The notes under the pieces are model-generated. The model was not told the DNA's origin, did not search any database, and saw nothing but the letters and a program-made list of their open reading frames with translations. Source: Toxonevra muliebris (taxonomy: Eukaryota > Arthropoda > Insecta > Diptera > Pallopteridae). From it: 64,000 nucleotides of DNA. The stretch is taken from the NCBI GenBank assembly GCA_963691655.1, contig OY829330.1:19805224-19869223 (forward strand), in the 5' to 3' direction. The translations under genes were made by a program, and so were the position numbers. Below are positions 23,135 through 34,024 of the stretch, piece after piece; position 1 is the stretch's first letter, and each line of letters begins with the position of its first letter.

Positions 23135-24451
23135 AACAATTTTCAGGAACTAGAAAAAAAAATAATAAATAACCAACTTATATAACCTTACAACATAAAG
23201 CCTAATAGAGCATCGTGACAGTGGCAGGCTCAGTAAAAACAAAATCAGCTATTCACTGCCAGTAAATTTAGAAATGGACCTAACCGAAGCAGCGCTGCAA
23301 ACTGCTACTGCTTTGCTGTCATGACGCGCTATTGTAGTTTAGGCTTAAGACATATGCAACATAATTTGTTGTCTTTTTAAACAAAAAATAAATGCATACT
23401 TAATTAAAATATTTGCATAACTTTATAGAAATGCAAACTTTCTAAACACAATTGTTTAACAAATGAATCACAGTTTGCGACATAGAATCATAATTGTGGA
23501 ATTCTTTTTATGCATTTGCCCACTGTTACATCAGATTGTTTAAATAAATGAATATTTTAAATTGAAATGAAATTGAATTATGTATATTGTATTTTTTGAA
23601 ATTGAGAAGTACTTATGTAAGTTAACACATAGAAAATTAAAATAAAAAAATCAAACTTAAGCAATTGCATCGCACATGCATCCGGTGCAAAGCAATCGCT
23701 TAACTTCATAAAACTCATATTTCATATTAAAGTCATAACGTAGCCAGACTCAATTCCAAGACAGAGCTGAGCTACGTTCCCACAGCGTTAGCAACTACAG
23801 CGCACAGATAACTAGTGCAGTGTAGTTGCTTTTGCTAAAAAATTCTGACGCTGCGTCTGGCAGCGAGCAGCGCCAATTTCTGCGCTAGGCGGTTGCTAGC
23901 TTTAAGAATATTAAAATTGCCTTCTTTGTAAAAAATTTCGAAAAATAAAATCAGTCGTTGCAAGCACGCATATATAAACATATTTTTAACTAATTTGTAC
24001 ATTAAAATTAATGTAATTGAATTATTTAAAAAGTGTGAGATTAAGTTAAAGTTTAATCTGTTACAATTATTTTTAAAGTGAAATAACACCAGTTATTATG
24101 TTACATATGTACTTCGTCAATTTAACAGTTAATTATACTTATTAAAACTAGTATAAATAGATGTGAATAGCAATAAAAACATGTACTAAAAATAGTAATC
24201 GCTCGCGTTACTGTCGATATATTTATGGTTTCACAAAAAATATTGTGAATTTTCACACAAACTGAAAATTTTAAAAATTATATAGCACTTATGTTTTGTT
24301 TAAATTTCACTTAATTTTTTTATTTTAACAATAGCCACATTACATTAATAACAGCTTAACTTTCTTTAATTTTTTCACAATATTAAACTCACTTTATTTT
24401 TCCACCTTCACTTCTTCACAATATAAAATTCACTTTATTTTTTCACTACTT

Positions 24452-24764
24452 TGACGACCTCGATAGCCTAGTTGATAGTGCACTAGACTTTCATCTAGGA
24501 GGTTCAGGTTCGATTCCCGTCTTCGTCTGGTGGTTAATTTTCATTACTTTCTTATATTCACTATCAATATGAAGTGTATGACAATTATAAGATAGTGTAC
24601 AAGTACACACATTGGTTGGTAATGGCAAAACCACCAAGCCGATAAAAAATTGCCACACCGCCGTTCGGAATCGGCGTTAAACTGTAGGTCAAACTATGTG
24701 GTATCACAATGGGCCGTTCAGGCCTAAGTGTGTCTCTCGACAGCCACTCCAACCTAACCTAACC
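24452..24764 (+). mobile_element. tRNA-derived SINE (unit C)
   Basis: Copy of the SINE with TSD at 24442-24451 and 24765-24774. It shares the A-box change with unit B. Confidence 0.9.
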
Positions 24765-24989
24765 TTCACTACTTAAAATATTCCATGCAACCGCACGCGT
24801 TTCAGAACAAAAATCAACTGCGCTTCTGATCAAGCAAGAACAACAACAACAAAATGCGAGCAACGGACAAAATCATAGTTTTTCCCGTTATGTTTACAAA
24901 TATCCTTTTGACGCTCTTGTTGGGGTTGCCAACATGAGAGAAATTCGTTATCCACTGGTAGAAAATCCGATTTAACTATAATGATCCAG

Positions 24990-25288
24990 ACACATTGACG
25001 ACAGCAACTACACGACTACGAAATTTTGTCGGCTACAACTGTCTATTGTAGTCAGCTACTAAACACAATGGAAGTCGCACCACCTGCCGCAAACACAGCC
25101 AAAACAATAAAAGCAAACTCTCCTCTCTCCGTCGCTTGTCAAATTAGAAATATATTTAAAATTGGCTACAGCCACAATTGTGGTCGGTGGTCATGTGGTC
25201 GTGCCGTCGCCGAAATAATCGTCTCCATAAGAACATGTTGTTTTTTAATTTGACAGATGTAGTCGTGTAGCTGCCGTCGTCAATGTGT
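24990..25288. mobile_element. 299-bp MITE-like element (unit C)
   Basis: Copy of the element at 14722-15020, with the same end sequences. Confidence 0.7.
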
Positions 25289-26107
25289 ATGGTGTATAAG
25301 TTCGCTGTTAAGAATTGTAAAATTAGACCATTATTTTTGGGAATAAAAAGTTAAATATTTTTTCGTAAGTATTCTGGTTATTTCTGAATGAAGTAGTCAA
25401 GCAGACAAAATAAGTAATGAACTCTTGAACCAAAAAATTGGCATCCTGTGTTAATGAAAAGAAAACGAATAATTTGCAACGATATATTTCCTTTCACTGC
25501 TGTTGTTCTGATCTCTTTCACTCTTACTGTCGCTCACAATAAAATTTTAAGAAAATCTACTTACACCAGGAAAAATTTTACTCACGCTAATGAAAAATAC
25601 CTCCTACGGTTGAATAAATGAGGAAGCAATTTCACAGTTAAAATTGATAGTTATTTAAAAGTTACAAATTAAGGAAAAATTTTTACTTCGTATAACGAAA
25701 CGAACTCATTACTTTAAGGATATTTTTCATAGAGGTTAGGAAAAACACTTTAGCTAAGGAAAACAATTTAAGGAACTCGTTTTCTTAGATTTTGTAGTCT
25801 TTTTTTTAGTGTGCATATAGATAAATTGAATTACGAAGCTCTTGTTCATAACTGAATCTTTATTGGAAAATATAAACCTTAAATACAGAATTCTTCTCCT
25901 ACTTATTCTTTTACTTATAGTTTACTTATAGTTTACTTATTCTTAATTTTCTTAATCTATAATTATATGCATACACATTTATATACAAGTTATCGTAATT
26001 TAGTTTTTGATAAAATAAAAAATAAAATGTCTTGCTGTCACTTTATTAATTTATTTTCTTAAATACATATTTTGTATTATACTTTACTTAATTCTAGGAA
26101 TTATAAG

Positions 26108-26354
26108 TATTAAAACACAGAGCCTTTAAATTCAGTAATAAGGTTTATTGAGTTCAAAGATTATAGTTAGTAGATTAAATAGTAAAGCACAGAAGTATAC
26201 GCAAGTGTGTTGCGTATGCGAGATCAGAAGCTACTGAAAATAGTTTGACATATCGATTAGGATTTAACCAAGAGAATAAGAACAAATGCTAAATACAGAG
26301 TTGTATGTAATGTTACTTTAAGGAATGTAGTCGAACTACTTTTCTGCTCTAACA
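26108..26354 (-). repeat. Copia 3' LTR (unit C, partner of 43599-43845)
   Basis: 247-bp LTR with ATAAG at 26103-26107. The same 5 bp follow the 5' LTR at 43846-43850, so this copy is the physical partner of that LTR. The two LTRs differ at a modest number of sites, which indicates an older insertion than the BEL element inside it. Confidence 0.9.
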
Positions 26355-26912
26355 CCACCCCTCGATGTGGTGAGACTACACTTAATCGCTGTACGGGTCT
26401 GCTAATGTTTTTGAACATCTATGGTGCTTTTCGCCACTTAGGCCTTTTGTTAGAACATCCGTAGGCATATCTTCAGTCAGCATATATACTAGTGCGATCT
26501 TGCTGCTTTGATCACAATCTTTCACGAAGTGGTGGCGTACGTCAATGTGCTTTGTACGTGGGCGATATCCTAAGCACTGAATAAGCTTTTGCGCGCTTTG
26601 GCTATCGTTGAATAACGTAACTCCATTGCATGATGTACTCAAGTCACTTAGTAAACTTTGAAGATATAGTGCTTTTTTCGTCGCCTCAGATATAGCCATG
26701 TATTCGGCTTCAGTGCTGAATAACGCGACAGTACGTTGTTTTCGCGCTTCCCAGCTGATTGCTGCACCTGCCAGTATGAATGCGTATCCGCTGTATGATC
26801 TTCTATCAGTTATATTGGCGCCCCAGTCTGCCTCAACCACTCCATACAGCTTTTTGTTGTTTTTCGTATACTGCAAACCATCACCCATAGCTCCTTGTAA
26901 GTATCGCAGTAT
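26355..26912 (-). pseudogene. Copia pol 3' end: RNase H fragment (unit C)
   Basis: Same segment, stop at 26382-26384. It is the actual 3' half of the copia pol whose reverse transcriptase half lies at 32809-33520; the two are separated by LINE-1 copy C. The LINE target duplication ATCGCAGTAT is at 26903-26912 and 32799-32808. Confidence 0.92.
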
Positions 26913-26998
26913 TGTATTGTATTATAGAGGCTTCTGTCGTTGTACCGCGACCTATAAGATCTATTGTATGTCCCTCTTTTCTATCTAGTCTAATCTCC

Positions 26999-29900
26999 CT
27001 AGAGTACCTCATCCAGTCCAGTCTCCCTCAAGAATTTGAGTATTGCGCCCGGAGCTATGGATGCTAGTTCTGTACTGGGCACTTGGTGCATGCCCAGACA
27101 TTTCCTTCTTTTGTGGATCAGTGCTCCACATTGAGCTAAAATATGTTCTGATGATTCGTCTTCCTCATTACAAAACCTACAAATTGAACTTTGCCCAACC
27201 CCTATCTTGCAAAGGTGTTCTCTGAGCCCGCAATGCCCAGTCAGAATACCAGCTTATATGCGCAAACTGTTTTTGTTGAGACCAAAGCAGAATGCGTATC
27301 TACTCTTATTATAATTACATAAAAGCGCTTTGGATTGCCTCAGTCCCGTAAGATTGGTAAAGAGTTCTTGCCTCTTGTTCCTCTCTTCTTGCCTGAGTAA
27401 TTCCCTGATTACGCTATCTCCTATTCCACAGAAGGGTTCAGGTCCCACGAAAGTGGTTGCTGCCCCCTTTCTTGCAAGCTCGTCTGCCTGCTCATTACCC
27501 TCAATTCCTGCGTGTCCAGGAACCCAACATAGAGCGACTTTGTTGTTATTGCCCAGTTGATTGAGCTTGCTCAAACAGTCCCACACCAACTTAGAGGTGA
27601 TCCCAAAGGAACATAATGCTCGAATGGCTGCTTGGCTGTCCGACATGATAGCGATATCTTGCCGTTTGTAGTGTCTATCCAGGTTGAATTGCACACATGT
27701 GCTAATTGCATGAATTTCAGCTTGGAAGATGCTAGGATACTTCCCCATCGGCTCAGAGTGTTTGATTCTTGGCCCAAATACTCCTGCCCCAGTTCCATCC
27801 TCGGTACGTGACCCATCTGCATACCACTTAATCGTATGTTCTTTGAGTGTGTAGTTATGCTCTACACCCTCCCATTCGTTCTTACTACTAAGTTTTGCAA
27901 CGAAGTGTTTCTCAAAACTATACTGTTTTTCCATTCTGTCCTGGGGACAGTCCAAGAGATAGTTGTCTTTCGCCGGGTTATCTCGGTCTCCAAGCCCTAT
28001 AGATCTCCTCGTCAACCTTTTATTTCTTGTTCCTCTTACGATTGCTGCCTTGGAAGCACTCTCTATCACGAGGTGTAGTGGAGTGAGCTCCAATAGTACC
28101 TCTAGTGCAGCAGTCGGACATGTTCTCATCGCTCCTGTTATACAGATACATGCCAACCTTTCAACTTTCCCCAATTTAGCTTTCGCTGTTTTTAGTTGAG
28201 TTCTCCTTGCCCACGCTAATGCTCCATATGTAATGATTGGCCTTCCCATAATTGTGTACATCCAGCGCAGTACACTTGGTTTACATCCCCAAGTTTTCCC
28301 TGCTAGCCTTCTGCATACCATTAGAGCGCGAGTAGCTTTACTTGTCACTGCCTCAACATGCGCATTCTATGTGAGTTTACTATCTAATACTAAGCCCAGA
28401 TACTTTACCTCTTGCTTTTGTTCAATAATCTCCCCAGCTAGTGATATCGGTTTCCAGCGCGGGAGTGATCTTTTCCTGGTAAATGGAACTATAGTGGTCT
28501 TTGCAGGGTTAATATTTAGCCCTACCGACCTGCACCATCTCCTAGTAATACCTAGCCCTCTTTGTATAATGTCACACAGAGTTTCTTCAAATTTCCCTCT
28601 GGCTACGAGGACTATATCGTCCGTATACACTTGACAGTCTATGCCCGCCTCGGAGAGTTTCATTAAAAGTTCGTCTACTACCAGGCTCCACATTAGAGGT
28701 GATAATACTCCTCCCTGTGGACATCCTCTGGTTGTGCTGACTGATATGGTACCTAGCCCTGTTTCCATCTCAGTTGTTCTAGAGGAGAGCATTTCTGACA
28801 TCCATCTAGATGTTGTGTTATCTACTCCTCTTCGCCTTAGAGAGTTATTGACAGCCTCGTGTGAGGTGTTGTCGAAAGCTCCTTCTATATCCAGGAAAGC
28901 ACATACTGCTACTTCTTTCACATCTAGTGCCCCTTGAATCTTCCCCGCTAAGTCATGCAGAGCTGTCTCGGTAGACCTGCCTGCTCTATATGCATGCTGA
29001 TTGGGGTGCAATGGATTTGTGTCTAAGACTTTACATCGTATAAAGTTGTCAACCACCTTTTCAAGTGTTTTCAACATAAACGATGTTAAGCTTATAGGTC
29101 TGAAGGACTTAGGGTTGGTGGTATCTTTTTTGCCCACTTTTGGTATAAATACCACCTTTGCCCTTCGCCAAGCTGTTGGTATGTACCCAAAAGCGAGGCT
29201 ACTTCTCCCTATATTAATAAGGAATGGCAATATTTCCTTTATGCCCTTCTGTAATAGAGCAGGAAATATGCCGTCAAGACCAGGTGATTTAAATAGTTGA
29301 AAAGTGTGTAACGCCCATTCCAATCTAGGCGCAGAGCATATTTCTGCTGCTACCTTCCTGTCTACTCTGTTTATTCTTCTAGGCTGCTCCTCTGAATTCC
29401 TGCTATCTAACCCAACACTTCCAAGGAAGTGTGTTGCTAGAAGCAATTCTGCTCTTTCCTTTTCATTACAGGTGAAGCTGCCATCTGATTTCTTCAGCGC
29501 CATTCTCATGTCCTGCCCTGCTTTTGCAAAGGTTTTATATATCCTTGATGCAGCAGGTAGAGATGAGATATTGTCGCAGAAGTTCCTAAAGCTAGTTGTT
29601 TTAGCCTTCCTAATTTCTTTATTATATTCTGTTAGTTTATCCCTATAAGCTTGCCATTGTCCGCTCCGTTTTGCTCCATTATGGAGCCTACGTACTTCGG
29701 TTCTAATGTCACTTAGGGTACTATTCCACCATATGTCGTCCTTTCCTAGACTTTCCGCTTTTTCCGGGCAGCTGCCCTCGAAAGCATCTAGTATTGCTTC
29801 GTTAAGTTCATTTACGGAATGTTCGAGCTCATGATGATTTTTTATCATCTTGCACGATTTAATACCTTCTAAGTTACACTTAAGTACTTTTATGTATTCT

Positions 29901-30637
29901 GTCCAGTTTGTTTTCCTGGGATTTCTAAAGGACGGTATTTCGGTACTTGTGCCCTCTAGGAGGAACTCTATGATTTTATGATCAGAGAGTGAGTCCTCTT
30001 TGGATACCCTCCAGTTCTTGACTAGTCCAACTATATTTGGACTGCATACTGTTATGTCTAATACTTCTTTCCTAACTCTAGTAACAAACGTAGGTTTATT
30101 CCCTACATTTAATATTTCTAGATTAGCGGATAAGATAAATTCTAAAAGGTACTCACCTCTGCTGTTGCCGTTTGTGCTGCCCCATATGGTACTATGAGCG
30201 TTCGCATCGCATCCAAGGAGAAGCGGCAGTCTGTGCCTGTTGCAATACTCCACCAGTTGCCTCACTTCTGGCGGCGGTGGTGACGACTCCTTCCCCGGAA
30301 AATATGCCGATGCCACTACTATGGCGCGTTTGCTGCCCTCGATGTTAAGGTGGGCTTGAATTGGAACTAAGTCCCGCGTCATGAATTCTGTAAGACAAAC
30401 ATAATTAATGTTGTTTCTAATTAGAATACAGGCCCTTGGATTATCCTGCCTGTTATCCCAAATTACCTTGCCGTTTTTACAGGCCATTCCTCTGATTGCA
30501 CTTTGGTAGTGCCAGGGTTCTTGGATCAGTATCAGGCCCAGGTTAAATTTTGAAAATGTCCTTGCAATCAACGCCGAGGCGACTCTTGCGTGGTGAACGT
30601 TAACCTGGGCACATTTGATGCCTGTTCCACTGCTCAT
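26999..30637 (-). pseudogene. LINE-1 ORF2 copy C, two internal stops
   Basis: Identical layout to copy B: ATG at 30635-30637, natural TAG at 26999-27001. In-frame TAG at 28367-28369 follows LVLDSKLT (a Trp is usual at this place in related RTs), and TAA at 27254-27256 comes just before GILTGHCGL. Catalytic motifs of endonuclease, RT (YTDD) and RNase H remain readable. The ORF overlaps the end of the alternative ORF1 frame by a few tens of nt. It could not make full-length protein without two readthrough events. Confidence 0.93.
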
Positions 30638-30750
30638 AGAGCTTACTTAGCAGGGCTTTTGCCCCTACTACTGCACTCAACAACATCCTTTCTTCCTCCT
30701 CATCTATGGGGCAGTCCATATTGAGGAGGGAGAGGTCGATACCCTCAACT

Positions 30751-32233
30751 TCAGTCGCGGTCGAAGATGGGAGTACTATGCCTTCCATTTCGCTCGCGGC
30801 TGATGATGGTAGAGACCTCCACCTCGACCACGGCTGAGTGCACTCTTTCCGTTGCTTTCGACTCGTCATTGCTAACTGCCTCTGGCTCGGGATTCGAGGT
30901 GTCCTCTTCCGTGGCCCGTTTGTGCACCCCGTGCACCGTGACCTCACCAAACCGGTAGTTGATGACGCCCCCTGAAGTACGGATGGCTTCAAACGACTGC
31001 TCATCCATACTTATCGTCAATAGCTGACCGTTTCCCTCCTCACGAGCTTTCAATACTCTTCAGAGGACAATACTTAAGCCCTCGTTTTGAGCATCGACTA
31101 GCTCCAGTATCCGTTCGGACGTCTGACCCAAGCTCCTGGGGAAGAACACGGTCACCACGTGCGACTTGGGGACATCATCACCTGCACATGAAATAAGAGG
31201 GGGTCCATTCCAAGCCGTCAACACCGGGGCTACTCCTTTCAGCCATTCGGCCGACTGCACATCTTTGCAGTCGATGAGTAGATAACCCGGCCTGAAATGG
31301 ATACCCTCAAACTTCAGTTTGTGTGCCCATCCCTTTGCCACCTCCTCTAGGATGGCGTCTTCTAGGGCCGAAAGCTGCTCGGTTGACAATGTCACCTTGG
31401 GGTATTCCTTTGGTAACACTGCCATCCTAACGGCTTTCGCAACCCCCGCGTACGTCTTGCCGCACACTGCTTTGCCCGCAGACGAGCCTGCCGCCGCCAT
31501 ATCCGTCCTCGGTTTCTTCGCCTCCTGTTTTTGCGGTGGAGTGATAACCGAGCTTCCCCTTTTCTGCCTTCTTCCTAGCCTCTGCGGGCTCAAGCCCCTG
31601 CTCCAGGTATCTAAGATACCACCTTGAACCTGCCCCACTAAGGCCTTTCCTTAGTGGGTCGTCCATACCACCTGGCTGCCCAATTGGTGGTATCTTCGTC
31701 ACACGCCGCTTATGCTCTCTTGGGTAACCTTTCCCAGTGGATGTCCCCGTAGCATTAGCAACTGGTGCGAATGCACTAGCAGCCTTTGCTAGAAAGACAT
31801 CCCGAGCGCTTACAGAAGTCACACCGACCGATGCACTGGCCACTGAGACCTCTGTACGAGCTGTACTGGGTACGATGCCAGTCGCTTGTGCAGTTACCAC
31901 GGTCGCTGGTGCTATTGCACTAGTTCCCGCGGCTACTACACCAGCGTAAGCCATTGTAGAGGACTCAGGTATCGGTGCTAATGCACTGACAGCTGGCACC
32001 CCTACCTTGGCTTTACTGGTCACCGTGCGGTTACCCTCAGAGCTTAATCTCCGCGTAGGTGCAGTCACTGCCTGACACCTTACTGGCCCTCTCGACCTGG
32101 GTGATGCCCTACTAGTGGAAGCTCGCAGATCTTCATCACGTAGCTCATGCTCCATTCGATCTGCGAGTTCCGTTGCGGTTAATCCCCGCTGGTTTAAAAT
32201 TTTCTTCAATTTATTTTTTTTATTTGTGCTCAT
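30751..32233 (-). pseudogene. LINE-1 ORF1 copy C with true start, frameshifted
   Basis: The only ORF1 in the window with its N-terminus: ATG at 32231-32233 and a Lys-rich start (MSTNKKNKLKK). About 53 bp are missing near 31564 relative to A and B. This shifts the frame, so the N-terminal frame runs off to 31427 and the C-terminal DUF4780-type domain is read from 31638 down to the TGA at 31060-31062. The same frame resumes after the TGA to 30751. The intact ancestor would have had about 408 codons before the TGA position. Confidence 0.88.
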
Positions 32234-32798
32234 TTTGTAATACGACTGCTAGCCTGCCTGAGCGGGCTTGGCAGTCAACTGTAAAAAGCGGGAAGGGGTT
32301 GGTCCACCATAGCATAGCCCGTCTGCCATGGTAAGGCCACACTTACTCCTTGAGGCGGCCGTGTATCAAGGAGGCTCCGTTCAAAGACAGCCTATTCTTA
32401 ACACTAGTATCAGGCGCATACGGGTCCCACGTGCTGATTTCACTTAAGTACAAGTACTTGTGCAAAAACAGACGTAGGATCCATGCACACCAGTCTACTA
32501 GTGTTAATCCCCTGACTGCCAAACCAATAGGCACGGGTCGCATGACACCTTGGATTAGGGGAGTTTTTATTTAAGAGGGTTTGCTCCCTCCCGCCTGAAC
32601 CATCTTAGCCAGTAGCATATCAGACATCTGATGTGCCCTGTAACCAGATCACAAGTTGCGCATCAGTCATCTGACATGCAACTGTTTCGAGCCGTCACCA
32701 CGAGGAGGTGATAGTCCACACTTCCACCAGATCACTCAATTACGGCACACACCGAAATGCATGTTGGTCCCCTTAAGTGACTGGCAGCATGACAGCCC
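32234..32798 (-). promoter_or_regulatory. LINE-1 5' UTR
   Basis: Non-coding leader between the LINE 5' end and the ORF1 ATG. LINE-3 carries a homologous leader (59116-61154). One 94-nt block (32503-32596 here, 59383-59476 there) differs at only four sites, all transitions, although the ORFs of the two LINEs have diverged widely. Such elements normally carry an internal Pol II promoter in this region; that role is inferred, not shown. Confidence 0.7.
32399..32508 (-). other. Long stem-loop in LINE-1 5' UTR
   Basis: Arms of about 34 nt: the left begins TTAACACTAGTA, and the reverse complement of the right begins with the same 12 nt and stays similar through to ACG. The loop holds a smaller hairpin around AAGTAC. 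LINE-3 has the equivalent structure at about 59288-59389 with a different arm sequence that still pairs. Confidence 0.6.
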
Positions 32799-32808
32799 AT
32801 CGCAGTAT

Positions 32809-33520
32809 ACGCTTTGCTGCTTTGCAATGCTCCTCATTGTAATTAGTGCAGAATTGGCTCATGTAGTTGACGGCGTATGCTATATCAGGTCGTGCTGTTA
32901 CAGCAAGATACATTAATGCCTCAATTAGACATTGAAACTGATATCTCGTCATTATATTTTCATGTGTTTTGCTTGGTTTCTCTAATTTGCACTGGCTTTC
33001 GATCGCAGTTTTCGCAGGCTTGCATTGTGCCATATTAAACCGCTTAAATATCGTTTGTGTATAGTTGCTTTGCTTTGTAGAAAATCGACACCCACGCAAC
33101 GCTTCGCCGGCCCAATGTCCTTCATATCAAATGATTGAAATAACGCCTGTTTAACTTCTGTCAACCAAGCTTGATCGTTGGTTGCCAACAAAAGATCGTC
33201 CACTAAAATAGTGATTAACAATATCTGATTACCTTTCTGTTTAATGAATAGGCACGGGTCTTGTTTTGATGCTTTGAGGTCAATTTAGTCGTTAACCGGT
33301 TGTACACCATTAGTCCAGACTGACGTAATCCATACAGTGCCTTCTTGAGCAAGCACACGGGATGAGTGCTGGAATGCAGCGCCTTTAGCCACCGATCTGC
33401 TGTCTCTTCGACGCGTTTGCTATGCTGTGTGATACCTTGAGACCCCATTGGTTCACCTGATTTTAACTTTGTTAGAATTTCTGCCAACTGCTCCGAAACT
33501 TCCATGTATACGCTCTCGTC
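32809..33520 (-). pseudogene. Copia reverse transcriptase fragment
   Basis: Minus-strand pieces in shifting frames carry copia RT motifs: DESVYME at the start, LKKALYGLRQSG, the VDDLLLAT catalytic box and, near the 3' side, RPDIAYAVNYMSQF followed by AAKRILR, where LINE-1 interrupts. Frames break at about 33215 and 33099. The upstream half of RT and all of integrase are absent, replaced at 33521 by an unrelated dispersed element. Confidence 0.88.
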
Positions 33521-33587
33521 AACAAAATGTAGTGATAATAATAGCAAACCACGGCATTATAAAAATTTTGTTTTGTGTATTAACCTT

Positions 33588-34024
33588 TGTGCAAGTTCGC
33601 AATACTTGCTCGATAAGAAAGAAAGAAAAAATATGCGCGAGTTGGATTGTTGGTGCACAATGTAATGATTATTTATTTCATGAAATAATTAAATCGAAGT
33701 AAAAAGAAAGAATTTATTTTATAAGAGAGATTAATTCAAGTTTACAATAAGAGAGATTAATTCAAGTTTTTAATCAACAATAATGCGACTTGACTTCTTT
33801 AAGATTATAGATGGAATGAATTTAAATGCATATACATTGGCATCTAATTACAAGGATTCAAAAAAAAGGAGTAATATAATACAATTTTAGTGAGGCACTG
33901 GAGTTGCCATAATTCAAAGTTTTATACAAAAAAAAAAGAAGATGAAGTTCACAACGCGTTAGACGCGTCGCACTCAGAGAAAATATAAAGCTATTGCAAG
34001 TCGATTAAATCCATGTCCTCAACA
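33588..34024 (-). repeat. BEL 3' LTR
   Basis: 437 bp. It includes a ~25-bp direct duplication around the word AGAGAGATTAATTCAAG, AATAAA-type signals on the sense strand, and a palindromic ACGCGT-TAG-ACGCGT. The first 34 nt (sense) encode the last residues and stop of the upstream zinc-knuckle ORF. Confidence 0.95.

Larger units (their letters stand above)
1..32084. repeat. Tandem array of ~10.27-kb composite transposon units
   Basis: The sequence starting at position 1 recurs at 10254, 20522 and 30790, giving periods of 10253, 10268 and 10268 bp. Unit boundaries defined by the abnormal junction inside LINE-1 ORF1 lie at 1348/1349, 11601/11602 and 21869/21870. At 32084/32085 the same LINE sequence instead continues into its true 5' end. 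Copies are nearly identical but carry private substitutions and indels, so they are not one sequence pasted three times. The array continues beyond the left edge of the window. Copy number and true extent cannot be judged from here. Confidence 0.97.
21870..32084. repeat. Array unit C, right-hand edge of array
   Basis: Flank 21870-26107, copia LTR 26108-26354, copia RNase H 26355-26912, LINE-1 from 26913. The LINE here runs past 32084 to its own 5' end at 32798, so C is the anchor copy next to unique sequence. A private 53-bp deletion in LINE ORF1 near 31564 makes the stretch 10215 bp instead of 10268. AT-rich stretches 21870-22550, 23135-24441 and 25289-26102 hold nothing recognisable beyond what is noted for unit A. 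Confidence 0.95.
26913..32798 (-). mobile_element. LINE-1 copy C, full-length with 5' end
   Basis: 5886 bp between perfect 10-bp duplications ATCGCAGTAT (26903-26912 and 32799-32808). The sense strand begins GGGCTGTCATGCTGCC and ends with a short AT-rich tail before the duplication. It includes a 565-nt 5' UTR, ORF1 (with a 53-bp deletion), ORF2 and a very short 3' UTR. It sits in copia pol between the RT and RNase H. Because TSDs flank the whole span, this is the original insertion from which the array copies derive. Confidence 0.95.

Noticed and set aside
1..32084. CRISPR array or rolling satellite
   Set aside because: The repeat unit is 10 kb and contains identifiable transposons; there are no short repeat-spacer arrays anywhere in the window.
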